Below are positions 43,244-50,844 of a DNA stretch of 57,997 nt, in pieces. The position numbers and the translations under genes were made by a program. Positions within the stretch are counted from its first letter, which is position 1. Each line of letters opens with the position of its first letter. The stretch lies in contig JANNMJ010000028.1 in assembly GCA_031397815.1 (NCBI GenBank), positions 1 to 57,997 on the forward strand, written 5' to 3'. The DNA comes from JANNMJ01 sp031397815 (GTDB lineage: Bacteria > Bacteroidota > Bacteroidia > Cytophagales > Hymenobacteraceae). Under the pieces are notes generated by a model. It did no database searches, was not told where the DNA came from, and worked only from the letters and a program-made list of their open reading frames with translations.

Positions 43244-43251
43244 TAAGTTTG
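43244..43251 (+). promoter_or_regulatory. Possible -7 box of rnr
   Basis: TAAGTTTG matches TAnnTTTG and lies 87 nt upstream of the rnr ATG. It would give a leader of about 80 nt. Confidence 0.35.
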
Positions 43252-43338
43252 CCGTTATAGGCAAGAGATTCTTGTTAAGTCGATGCCCGTTTGCTGGCTG
43301 CCTCTTGAGCGCCCCGGCCCGACTCATTTTCCCTTCAG

Positions 43339-45687
43339 ATGCAGAAAAAACCTAAATCGACCGAAGAGTCCGCCGCGCGCGGACAACGGTCAACCCCGTC
43401 GGATTCCCCGACTGGCGGGCGCCCATCGCGCCGCAAATCCAATGAGATTCCCGTCGAGGCGGCCCCCAAATCCGACCGTATCCTCACGGAGCGCGCCGTG
43501 TTGCGCGCCTTCGCCGAAGAAGATATGGGCCAGCCCGTGACGTTCAAGTCGCTCGCCCGGCGTTTGGCTTTGAACGATAAGCACGGTCGGCAGCTCCTCA
43601 CCGATCAGCTCGCGGAGCTGATGGGCACGGGCCAGCTGATTCAGCTCGAAAACAACGTGTATGCCTTGCGCCGTCCGGCCAAAGCATCCGCCATTCCCGA
43701 CGTGGAGCACCGCCAACGGGCGCCTCGTGAAAACACCGATACCATTTCCGGTCGTGTCGATCTGGCGAATCAGAAGTTTGCGTTCGTTGTGAGCGAGGAG
43801 AGTGAAACCGATATCCGCGTCTTCACCGACCGTCTGCAATTCGCAATGCAGGGCGATTTGGTGCGCGTGCGGTTGCGCCCCCAACGTCGGCCCGATCCCC
43901 GCGCCGGCCGCGGGCGGCGCGGCACCAGCTCCGACGATGAACGCCCGACCGGCGAGGTCGTGGAGATCATTCAGCGCAAGCGCGAAACCCTTGTCGGTCG
44001 CGTGGTACGTGGGCAGCACGAGACCTTCGTCGTGCCCGATTTCCGTAAGATGTACTTCGACGTCGTCGTCGATCCGCGCGATTTGAACGGCGCCAATGAT
44101 GGCGATAAAGTCCTCGTCCGAGTGACCGATTGGCCGTCTGATCCGGCGTTTGCGCCGGTTGGCGTAGTGCAGGAAGTGTTCGGCCCAGCCGGTCAGCATA
44201 ACGCCGAGATGCACGCTATTCTGGCAGAATTCGACCTGCCGAATGAGTTTCCGGAGGATGTGGAAGCCGAAGCCGAGACTATTTCTGATGTCATTGATGA
44301 CGCCGAAATAGCTCGCCGCCGTGACTTCCGCGACGTCCTCACATTCACCATCGACCCCGCCGACGCGAAGGATTTTGACGATGCGCTGTCGTTGCGGCAC
44401 CTGCCGAATGGCCACGTGGAAGTCGGCGTTCACATTGCCGACGTGACGCATTACGTGCAGCTTGGCTCGCGGCTGGAGGAAGAGGCAGAGGCGCGCGCAA
44501 CGTCCGTGTACCTCGTCGACCGCGTGGTGCCGATGTTGCCTGAGCGGCTTTCCAACGGACTTTGCTCGCTGCGGCCCAATGAGACTAAGTGTACTTTCTC
44601 GGCCGTGTTCGAGCTGGACCTTGATGGTAAGCTGCACAACGAGTGGTTCGGCCGCACGGTCATCCATTCGGCCCGCCGCTTCAGTTACGAAGAAGCGCAG
44701 GAGCGCATCGAAACCAAGACCGGCGACCTCGCTGATGAGATCAACCTGCTCAACGGAATCGCGAAAAACCTGCAAGCTGAACGCTTTCGTCGAGGGGCTA
44801 TTTCGTTTGAAACGACGGAAGTGAAATTCCGGCTTGATGAGGAAGGCCGTCCCGTTTCGCTGTACGTCAAGGAGCGGAAAGACGCGCACAAGCTCATCGA
44901 AGAGTTTATGCTGATGGCGAATAAGCGCGTGGCGGAATTTGTGTTTCAGATGAAGCGCAAGGGCCAAGTGGAGCCTCTGCCGATGGTGTACCGCGTCCAC
45001 GATGCCCCCGATACGGATCGGCTTTCCACGTTCTCGCAGTTCGTGTACAAGCTCGGGTACAAGCTCGATCCGGAAGGCGACGTTTCGGCGGAGCTGAACC
45101 GCCTGACGGCAAATTCGGCGGGCAAGCCGGAAGCTGATATGCTGCAGACGCTCGCCGTCCGGACGATGGCTAAAGCGATTTACACCACTCGCCCCGATGG
45201 TCACTTCGGGCTGGCCTTCGCGCACTACTCGCACTTCACCTCGCCGATCCGGCGCTACCCGGATATGATGGCGCATCGGCTGCTCGCGCATTATCTGGCT
45301 GGCGGCGCGCCCGTTGACAAGGACGCGCTGGAGCTGCAAAGCCGCCATTCGTCGGAGATGGAAAAGCGGGCGGCTGATGCTGAACGCGCTTCCATTAAGT
45401 ACAAGCAGGTCGAGTACATGCAATCGGCCGTGGGTCAGGAGTTCGATGGCATCGTGTCGGGCGTGACCGAATGGGGCATGTTCGTCGAGATTGTCGAGAA
45501 CAAGTGCGAAGGCATGATTCGCCTCTCCGATATTCCCGGCGAATACTTCGAGCTCGACAAAGACAATTACCGGTTGGTCAATCGCAAATCGGGACGCGTT
45601 ATCCGCTTCGGCGATAAGATTCGCGTTAAGGTGATGGGCGCGAACCTGACGGATCGCACGATTGATATGGCGCTCGTCCGTAGCTGA
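43339..45687 (+). CDS. rnr: Ribonuclease R
   Basis: This 782-residue 3'-5' exoribonuclease degrades structured RNA. A basic, disordered N-terminus (1-45) is followed by a winged-helix region and two cold-shock-like domains (about 130-300). The RNB catalytic domain has IDPADAKDFDDALS (metal-binding Asp345-347-348). A C-terminal S1 domain (about 695-780: GQEFDGIVSGVTEWGMFVEI) completes the usual order. The length is normal for RNase R, and the presence of S1 with an N-terminal winged helix argues against RNase II. Confidence 0.95.
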   Translation: MQKKPKSTEESAARGQRSTPSDSPTGGRPSRRKSNEIPVEAAPKSDRILTERAVLRAFAEEDMGQPVTFKSLARRLALNDKHGRQLLTDQLAELMGTGQLIQLENNVYALRRPAKASAIPDVEHRQRAPRENTDTISGRVDLANQKFAFVVSEESETDIRVFTDRLQFAMQGDLVRVRLRPQRRPDPRAGRGRRGTSSDDERPTGEVVEIIQRKRETLVGRVVRGQHETFVVPDFRKMYFDVVVDPRDLNGANDGDKVLVRVTDWPSDPAFAPVGVVQEVFGPAGQHNAEMHAILAEFDLPNEFPEDVEAEAETISDVIDDAEIARRRDFRDVLTFTIDPADAKDFDDALSLRHLPNGHVEVGVHIADVTHYVQLGSRLEEEAEARATSVYLVDRVVPMLPERLSNGLCSLRPNETKCTFSAVFELDLDGKLHNEWFGRTVIHSARRFSYEEAQERIETKTGDLADEINLLNGIAKNLQAERFRRGAISFETTEVKFRLDEEGRPVSLYVKERKDAHKLIEEFMLMANKRVAEFVFQMKRKGQVEPLPMVYRVHDAPDTDRLSTFSQFVYKLGYKLDPEGDVSAELNRLTANSAGKPEADMLQTLAVRTMAKAIYTTRPDGHFGLAFAHYSHFTSPIRRYPDMMAHRLLAHYLAGGAPVDKDALELQSRHSSEMEKRAADAERASIKYKQVEYMQSAVGQEFDGIVSGVTEWGMFVEIVENKCEGMIRLSDIPGEYFELDKDNYRLVNRKSGRVIRFGDKIRVKVMGANLTDRTIDMALVRS

Positions 45688-45709
45688 TTCTCGCGTTTTC
45701 AAGTAATGT

Positions 45710-45779
45710 CGGCGCCTCTCTGGGCGGCGGTTCATCTCCTCGGATGAGCCGCTGACTCGGAGAGGCGCCGCTGCTTTTT
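45710..45779 (+). terminator. Two-stem terminator of rnr
   Basis: CGGCGCCTCTC (45710-45720) pairs with 45760-45770. A nested stem, 45727-45736 with 45743-45752 (one wobble), lies inside it, and TTTTT follows at 45775. Confidence 0.85.
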
Positions 45780-45801
45780 AACCCTCCGCGTCTGCGTCGG
45801 T

Positions 45802-45809
45802 TACCTTTG
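45802..45809 (+). promoter_or_regulatory. -7 box of the polyprenyl synthase gene
   Basis: TACCTTTG exactly fits TAnnTTTG and lies 38 nt upstream of the GTG start, directly behind the rnr terminator. Confidence 0.5.
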
Positions 45810-45847
45810 TTCATCTCGTTTTCAACGCCTTTTCCACGACGTTCCAC

Positions 45848-46822
45848 GTGTCGCTCGCCTCCTATTCTGCCCTGCTTAAAACCACCCTACCGACGCTCAC
45901 TTACGGCGCTGAGCCCCCGGAGCTGTATGACCCTATCCGGTACATTATGGCTCTCGGCGGCAAGCGGGTCCGCCCGCTCCTGACGCTGCTCGGCGCTGGG
46001 TTGTTTACTGATAAGGTAAATGCGTTCGTTAAGCCTGCGCTGGCGGTTGAGGTCTTTCACAACTTCACGCTCCTCCACGACGACCTGATGGATGCCGCAC
46101 CTCTACGGCGCGGGCAACCCACGGTTCATCACCAGTGGAACGCCAACACAGCCATCCTAAGCGGCGATGTGATGCTCGTGCGCGCCTATGAGCTGCTCGC
46201 TGATCACGTTCCCGACGCGCTCCTGCGGCCTGTACTCGCCCGGTTTTCCACGTGCGCGGCCCAAGTTTGCGAAGGCCAGCAGCTGGACATGCTTTTCGAG
46301 ACGCGGACCGATGTAACCGTCGCCGATTATCTGCGGATGATTGAGCTGAAGACGGCCGTTCTGCTCGGGTTTGCGCTGGAGTTGGGTGCCTTATTAGCGG
46401 GTAGTTCGGTAGAAGCTGCTGCCCATTTGCGCGCCTTTGGCATTGGCACCGGGGTGGCGTTTCAGCTTCGCGATGATCTGCTCGATGTTTATGGCGATGC
46501 TGCCACGTTCGGCAAACAAGTGGGCGGCGACATCCTCGCAGCCAAAAAGACGTACCTGTTACTGTCGGCCCAACAGAACCTTTCGCCTGTCCGCCGGGCG
46601 GTCTTGGTTGATTTGCTTTCCAGTGACTCTATCTCTCCTGAAGCCAAAGTCGCGCAGGTAACCGCCCTGTTCGATGAAGCCGGAGTGCGGGCTCAAACCG
46701 AATCGCTGATCAACCAGACTTACGAATCTGCCTTAGATCATCTGGCTGCTTTGGAAGTTTCCGACGAGCGCAAAATGCCTCTCCGCCAGCTCACCGATGA
46801 GCTTCTGGCCCGCGCCTCGTAG
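45848..46822 (+). CDS. Polyprenyl (octaprenyl-type) diphosphate synthase
   Basis: The 324-residue all-helical trans-prenyltransferase has the first Asp-rich motif DDLMD at 78-82 and the second LRDDLLD at 207-213. ALGGKRVRPLL is present near residue 40. It makes the long isoprenoid chain of the respiratory quinone (menaquinone in this phylum). The start is GTG, lying within GTTCCACGTG; the N-terminus SLASYSALLKTTLPTLTYGAEPPELYDPIRY agrees with family starts. The rhomboid gene follows 75 nt later. Confidence 0.92.
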   Translation: MSLASYSALLKTTLPTLTYGAEPPELYDPIRYIMALGGKRVRPLLTLLGAGLFTDKVNAFVKPALAVEVFHNFTLLHDDLMDAAPLRRGQPTVHHQWNANTAILSGDVMLVRAYELLADHVPDALLRPVLARFSTCAAQVCEGQQLDMLFETRTDVTVADYLRMIELKTAVLLGFALELGALLAGSSVEAAAHLRAFGIGTGVAFQLRDDLLDVYGDAATFGKQVGGDILAAKKTYLLLSAQQNLSPVRRAVLVDLLSSDSISPEAKVAQVTALFDEAGVRAQTESLINQTYESALDHLAALEVSDERKMPLRQLTDELLARAS

Positions 46823-46897
46823 GCGCCTTTTACTGCCCACCTCACGGCTGTCTACACCGTGCGGATTTCCCTTTAACCGTCGGTTGCCGTTTTCCAC

Positions 46898-47566
46898 GTG
46901 CTCGCATTTGTTCTGCCCACCATCTTCAAAAACGTCACGCTGATTCTGCTGGCGATCACCGTCGCCACTTCATTCTGGGCGTGGTCGGAACCACGAATGA
47001 TGGAGCGCTGGATTCTCAAGCCCGACCGTGTTTGGCATCAGCGGGAATGGTGGCGCCTATTGACTTCCGGCTTCGTCCATATGGACTATGCGCACCTCGG
47101 CTTCAACCTTTTCACGTTCACGTTTTTCGGCTTCGAGATCGAGCGTATATGCACCATCCACTTCGGCTCAACCGGTGGATCAGCCGCTTTTCTCCTGATT
47201 TATATTGGCGGTATCGTAGTAGCTAATCTGCCCACCACAATCCGCGAACGCTACAATTCGCAGTATGCTTCGCTCGGCGCGAGTGGGGGAGTGGCAGCGG
47301 TTTTGTTCGCCAGTATCATCCTTAGTCCGCTGCGGGAGTTGGGGCTTCTCTTCATACCCATCGGGATTCCCGGGTTCATTTTCGGCCTCCTTTACACCGC
47401 CTTCTCGTACGTGCAAGCCCGCCGAAAAGTGGCCGACGGCATCAATCACGAGGCCCATTTGGCTGGTTCGATTTACGGGGCTGCCGTGATTTTGCTCCTC
47501 CTCCCGTTCGCCGGTCCCCAGTGTTTGACCCAGATTCAGGGGTGGTTTGCGGAGCTTTTTGCCTAA
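46898..47566 (+). CDS. Rhomboid family intramembrane serine protease
   Basis: The 222-residue protein has about six membrane helices. The catalytic Ser129 lies in GASGG and the partner His187 in EAHLAGSIYGA. The conserved HMDYAHLGFNLFTFTFFGFEIE matches the L1/helix 2 region. Rhomboids cleave membrane proteins within the bilayer; the substrate is unknown. The start is GTG, again placed within CCACGTG, like the upstream gene. It converges on the HTH gene across the parS palindrome. Confidence 0.9.
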   Translation: MLAFVLPTIFKNVTLILLAITVATSFWAWSEPRMMERWILKPDRVWHQREWWRLLTSGFVHMDYAHLGFNLFTFTFFGFEIERICTIHFGSTGGSAAFLLIYIGGIVVANLPTTIRERYNSQYASLGASGGVAAVLFASIILSPLRELGLLFIPIGIPGFIFGLLYTAFSYVQARRKVADGINHEAHLAGSIYGAAVILLLLPFAGPQCLTQIQGWFAELFA

Positions 47567-47617
47567 GCCGCAGCGCGGTTATCGGCTTGAAAAACTGTCC
47601 ACGGAAGAAGCTAAAGC

Positions 47618-47653
47618 GTAACACAAGTGTTTCACGTGAAACACTTGTGTTAC
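47618..47653. other. parS: Canonical parS site (ParB-binding centromere) in a 36-bp perfect palindrome
   Basis: 47628-47643 reads TGTTTCACGTGAAACA, the exact consensus parS element bound by chromosomal ParB/Spo0J. The symmetry runs further, to 18-nt arms (47618-47635 and 47636-47653), with GTAACAC and GTGTTAC at the ends. It lies between the 3' ends of the rhomboid and HTH genes and lacks a T-tract, so it is not a plain terminator. It is about 17 kb from oriC, where chromosomal parS sites usually cluster. Confidence 0.9.
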
Positions 47654-47661
47654 TCACCGTC

Positions 47662-48024
47662 TCACCGGCCCGTGTACATCTTCGTCAGTAACGCATTATA
47701 GTCTTCGAGGAGCTTAATGTGTTTTTGTTGCAAGGAAATCAGCGCTTTAGCGTAATCATCCACCGTAACAGGCGACTGTAACGCAGCACTTGTAACTACC
47801 GGCGACGCCCCTGTATCAACAAGCGAAACACTGGAAAGAACATCAGGTGTAACGTTGCGACCGATGATGTCATGCACACGCTTTACAAACGAGTCGTCAA
47901 GTGTCTCTTCGCGGAACTTGCGGTAGATGGTCGGGCGGGTAATACCCAGCTCCTGCACAAGCCTGGAAATGGGAAATCCAGCCTGTCTGATAGCTTCTTG
48001 TAGGGTTTCTCCTTGGTGAGCCAT
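47662..48024 (-). CDS. Small helix-turn-helix transcription regulator with C-terminal coiled coil
   Basis: The 120-residue protein has an N-terminal helix-turn-helix (about residues 5-45: ETLQEAIRQAGFPISRLVQELGITRPTIYRKFREE). A linker follows, then a helical end (ALISLQQKHIKLLEDYNALLTKMYTGR) suited to dimerisation. I took ATG 48024; a TTG 72 nt upstream adds a region covered by operator-like repeats. The gene body and the upstream region carry eight TGTAAC/GTTACA copies, which suggests autoregulation. The exact family is not certain; it resembles phage or Cro/CI-type regulators. Confidence 0.75.
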   Translation of the reverse strand: MAHQGETLQEAIRQAGFPISRLVQELGITRPTIYRKFREETLDDSFVKRVHDIIGRNVTPDVLSSVSLVDTGASPVVTSAALQSPVTVDDYAKALISLQQKHIKLLEDYNALLTKMYTGR

Positions 48025-48102
48025 AAGAAAAAGAAGTGTAACGAACGGGGTAAGAAAGGGTGATTCAGGGTGTAAAGCTACGATAGAACGAGACAAAATT
48101 TT

Positions 48103-48154
48103 GTTACACTCGATTGTAACAAGTGATGCGTTACAGTGAATAAATCAGTGTAAC
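48103..48154. promoter_or_regulatory. Operator-like TGTAAC inverted repeats upstream of the HTH gene
   Basis: GTTACA (48103-48108) and TGTAAC (48115-48120) form one inverted repeat with a six-base spacer. GTTACA (48130-48135) and TGTAAC (48149-48154) form a second. They lie between the divergent HTH and DUF2939 genes. Further copies lie at 48037, 47848, 47791 and 47777. The pattern fits binding sites for the HTH protein, but this is inferred. Confidence 0.55.
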
Positions 48155-48193
48155 ACACAGTGTAAAAAACCCTAGTTTTTAGGTGGTTAGCCC

Positions 48194-48201
48194 TACCTTC
48201 G
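48194..48201 (+). promoter_or_regulatory. Possible -7 box before the DUF2939 gene
   Basis: TACCTTCG, one base from TAnnTTTG, lies 39 nt upstream of the ATG at 48241 and just downstream of the TGTAAC repeats. Confidence 0.35.
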
Positions 48202-48240
48202 TGCCCATCATCCCGTGTCACCCTGTATCACTCTGAATTG

Positions 48241-48858
48241 ATGAAAAAAGTAGGACTGTTCGTGCTGTTACTCGCCGTTGCTGGCTACGCCTGGTACCGC
48301 TATTACACCACCACTCCTAAGTACTCGTTGTTGCAAGCCTACGCGGCGGTGTCGGCGCACGATCCGGCGTCGTTCGACAAGTATGTGGATGTCGAGAGCG
48401 TCGCGGCACACTTGCTGGACGAAGTCGGAAAGCAGCGCAGCTTGCTTAGTCTGGTCAACCCCGGATCGTGGGTGGTGAAGGGCTTGAGCGCAGCTTTGAA
48501 ACCGGCATTGGCGGCTGGCGCGAAAAAGCAAGTCGATGCCTTTGTGCAAACCGGCTCAATTGCCGAGGCGCGGAAGGCGGGCGGCGGCAAGTTTTCGTTG
48601 GCCGGTTTAGTGGGGAAAGTGGTCAGCGATTCTTCCGAGTTTAAAGGCGTGGCTTATGAACACACGCTGCCGAATGGCAACGCCGAAGTAGGCCTGGAAT
48701 TCACCCAACCCCGGTACGACACGACGCTGGTCGTGCGGCTGCAAATGGCCGACAAAGGCGACCATTGGCAGGTTACGCAAATCGCCAACTCCGCCGAGAT
48801 TCTGCAACACGTCTCCCGCCTCGAAAAGCAACGACTGCTCGGGAAGCTGGTGCGCTAA
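48241..48858 (+). CDS. DUF2939 domain membrane-anchored protein
   Basis: The 205-residue protein has an N-terminal membrane helix (KKVGLFVLLLAVAGYAWYRYY) and a DUF2939-like domain (YSLLQAYAAVSAHDPASFDKYVDVESVAAHLLDEV). A beta-rich C-terminal half ends in QHVSRLEKQRLLGKLVR. The function of the family is unknown. The ATG at 48241 was chosen over a TTG one codon upstream. A strong terminator follows. Confidence 0.78.
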   Translation: MKKVGLFVLLLAVAGYAWYRYYTTTPKYSLLQAYAAVSAHDPASFDKYVDVESVAAHLLDEVGKQRSLLSLVNPGSWVVKGLSAALKPALAAGAKKQVDAFVQTGSIAEARKAGGGKFSLAGLVGKVVSDSSEFKGVAYEHTLPNGNAEVGLEFTQPRYDTTLVVRLQMADKGDHWQVTQIANSAEILQHVSRLEKQRLLGKLVR

Positions 48859-48918
48859 CCGGACCGAAGCGAATAGCGCGAGCTTGCAAGCCAACCAATA
48901 GGCGCCAAGCCAAAACAA

Positions 48919-48963
48919 AAAGCCCCGGCCCGCCCGAATTGATTTCGGGCGGGCCGGGGCTTT
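48919..48963. terminator. Strong bidirectional terminator
   Basis: A 20-bp perfect GC-rich stem (48919-48938 with 48944-48963) closes on TTGAT and has A/T flanks. It lies between the converging DUF2939 and dciA genes. Confidence 0.9.
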
Positions 48964-49020
48964 CTTATTACCAAGTAAAATTCCAGTCGAAAAAAATCTC
49001 AACCAACTAGAGGCACCGCG

Positions 49021-49332
49021 CTACAGAAACACAACCTCGTCGATAATCTCATCCTGCGCAGCTTCGTTGATTCGGCGCAGAATTTCCGAACGGCCCATGT
49101 AAAGCTGATGCCGCAACGGCGCCGACGTGAGGCGCACGAACAGCTTCCGGTTCTGGAAATAAAGCTCCGAGGTTTTCTGCGCGACGGGCCGGCCCATCAG
49201 CTCCGGCCAAGCATCAATGACACGGGCTTGGGTGAGCTTGCCTTGCAGCCGGTAAGCGGCAATCAGATCAAGCAGCGATTCGCCGACCGATTGCACTTCC
49301 GCTTTGCGCTGCGATGGATTGGGAATTTTCAT
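49021..49332 (-). CDS. dciA: DciA-like (DUF721) replicative helicase loader
   Basis: The 103-residue protein contains the DUF721/DciA core: WPELMGRPVAQKTSELYFQNRKLFVRLTSAPLRHQLYMGRSEILRRIN. DciA loads the replicative helicase DnaB in bacteria that lack DnaC/DnaI. This short form is typical of Bacteroidota, where the gene commonly follows recF, as here (165 nt downstream on the same strand). Being within about 19 kb of oriC fits a replication role. Confidence 0.88.
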   Translation of the reverse strand: MKIPNPSQRKAEVQSVGESLLDLIAAYRLQGKLTQARVIDAWPELMGRPVAQKTSELYFQNRKLFVRLTSAPLRHQLYMGRSEILRRINEAAQDEIIDEVVFL

Positions 49333-49337
49333 AGGGG

Positions 49338-49367
49338 AGTTGGCGGCAGTTGGCGGCAGTTGGCGGC
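49338..49367. repeat. Three tandem copies of a 10-bp unit
   Basis: AGTTGGCGGC is repeated three times without gaps at 49338-49347, 49348-49357 and 49358-49367, a few bases upstream of the dciA start codon, within the recF-dciA spacer. Confidence 0.8.
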
Positions 49368-49497
49368 GATAAGGCGAATCAAACGAATGCTTGATCCGGA
49401 GGATCCGAAAGGTACGAGGGGGCGAAACGCGACGGTCAAGAGCTAAACATCCGGTTACGTGCTTGCCGCCACTTAATGTCTTCAGAAAAGAAGAGAA

Positions 49498-50673
49498 TTA
49501 CGTGTCCAGCCCGACCCGGCCGTTTTCCACGCGGAACTCCTTTAAGTCGGTGGTGAGGGGGCGGAGCAGCGCGGCCGCCCGATGCGGGTGCGAGTCGGTC
49601 AGGAAGATCTGGCCGAAGGTGCCGTCGGCTACCAAGGTAAGGAGGCGCTGAATGCGGCGCTCGTCTAGTCGGTCGAAAATGTCGTCGAGGAGGAGGAGAG
49701 GCTTGCGCCGATGCCGCGCCGCCAACAGCTCAAACTGCGCGAGCTTCAGGGCAATGACAAATGATTTTTGCTGACCCTGCGAGCCAAGCTGCTTCACGGG
49801 GCGCGGCGATTGGTCGTAGCCGGCTTCGGAAGGCAACAGCAGAAACTCGAAATCATCCTTGTGCGGCCCCACCGTGGAGCGGCCGAGCGCGAGATCCGTC
49901 CGCTGAGCCGCCGCGAGGAGGAGCGCGAAATCGCCGCCATCGTCTTCACTCAAAAGCTGCGACCGATAAGTGAGCGCCACCGATTCGGCGCCGTCGGTGA
50001 GGTGCGCGTAATGGCGTTGGAAAAGCGGCTCGAACTCGACCAAAAAACGCGCGCGCGCTTCGGTCAGCTCGCGGCCGGGCGGCACGAGCTGCTCATCGAT
50101 CACGGCGAGAAGCTCCAGGTCGGCGCGCCGCCGCTCGGCGAATTGCTTGAGCGTGGCATTGCGCTGCCGCAGCAGATTATTGTAGCGCAGCAGGGTTTCG
50201 AGGTACGCTGGGTCGCGCTGTGAGAGTAGACCGTCGAAGAACCGCCGCCGCTCTTCGCTGCCCTCTCGCACTAGGTCGGTATCGTAAGGAGAAAGCAGCA
50301 CGAGCGGAAACCGGCCAATGTGCTCGCTCAGCTTTTCGTAGGGCGTGCGGTTTAGTAGGACCGTTTTTTTCTGCGCTACGTGCAGATTTACTTGCACGAC
50401 TTCAGTGGGCGCGGGCGGCGCGGGCAGCGCGTCAGCAGCCAGCGTCGGCAGGAAACGCCCGCGAATCATCGCGTAGTTCGCGCCGTGCCGGATGCTTAGC
50501 TGATCGGCGGGGGCGAAGGCACTTTTCGTAAGTGCCAGATAATGAATGGCGTCGAGCAGATTCGTCTTGCCGCTGCCGTTCGGCCCGGTCAGGCAGTTGA
50601 CGTGCCGCGCGAAGCTCAGATGGGCTTCTTCGTAGTTCTTAAAAAGCAGCAGGTCGAGACTGTCCAGCGTCAT
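49498..50673 (-). CDS. recF: DNA replication and repair protein RecF
   Basis: The 391-residue SMC-like ATPase helps load RecA at gapped DNA with RecO and RecR. Walker A GPNGSGKT is at residues 30-37. The ABC-type signature region (PVKQLGSQGQQKSFVIALKLAQ) and Walker B KPLLLLDDIFDRLDERR are near the C-terminus. The helical middle has LSPYDTDLVREGSEERRRFFDGLLSQ. It heads a minus-strand pair with dciA and diverges from pdhA. Confidence 0.96.
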   Translation of the reverse strand: MTLDSLDLLLFKNYEEAHLSFARHVNCLTGPNGSGKTNLLDAIHYLALTKSAFAPADQLSIRHGANYAMIRGRFLPTLAADALPAPPAPTEVVQVNLHVAQKKTVLLNRTPYEKLSEHIGRFPLVLLSPYDTDLVREGSEERRRFFDGLLSQRDPAYLETLLRYNNLLRQRNATLKQFAERRRADLELLAVIDEQLVPPGRELTEARARFLVEFEPLFQRHYAHLTDGAESVALTYRSQLLSEDDGGDFALLLAAAQRTDLALGRSTVGPHKDDFEFLLLPSEAGYDQSPRPVKQLGSQGQQKSFVIALKLAQFELLAARHRRKPLLLLDDIFDRLDERRIQRLLTLVADGTFGQIFLTDSHPHRAAALLRPLTTDLKEFRVENGRVGLDT

Positions 50674-50844
50674 CCGGAGCGGGAAGGAGGGAAGGAAGGA
50701 ACGGCGTGTAGGTTTACGGAGGTTATTGCGTAATTTCGCGGGCTAATTCGCCGGGCCTCAACCCGGTGGGCGTGCCGGGTCCTGCAAAGGTCGGCAAGCC
50801 GTAGCGGCCCACACCACTCCTGTATCGCTTCTTCGCCACCTGCA

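Noticed and set aside
43390..45735. 781-codon open frame antisense to rnr
   Set aside because: The sense strand is an unambiguous RNase R; the antisense frame is a composition effect.
46245..46260. CCACGTG half-site inside the polyprenyl synthase gene
   Set aside because: Only one half resembles parS and it lies in conserved coding sequence.
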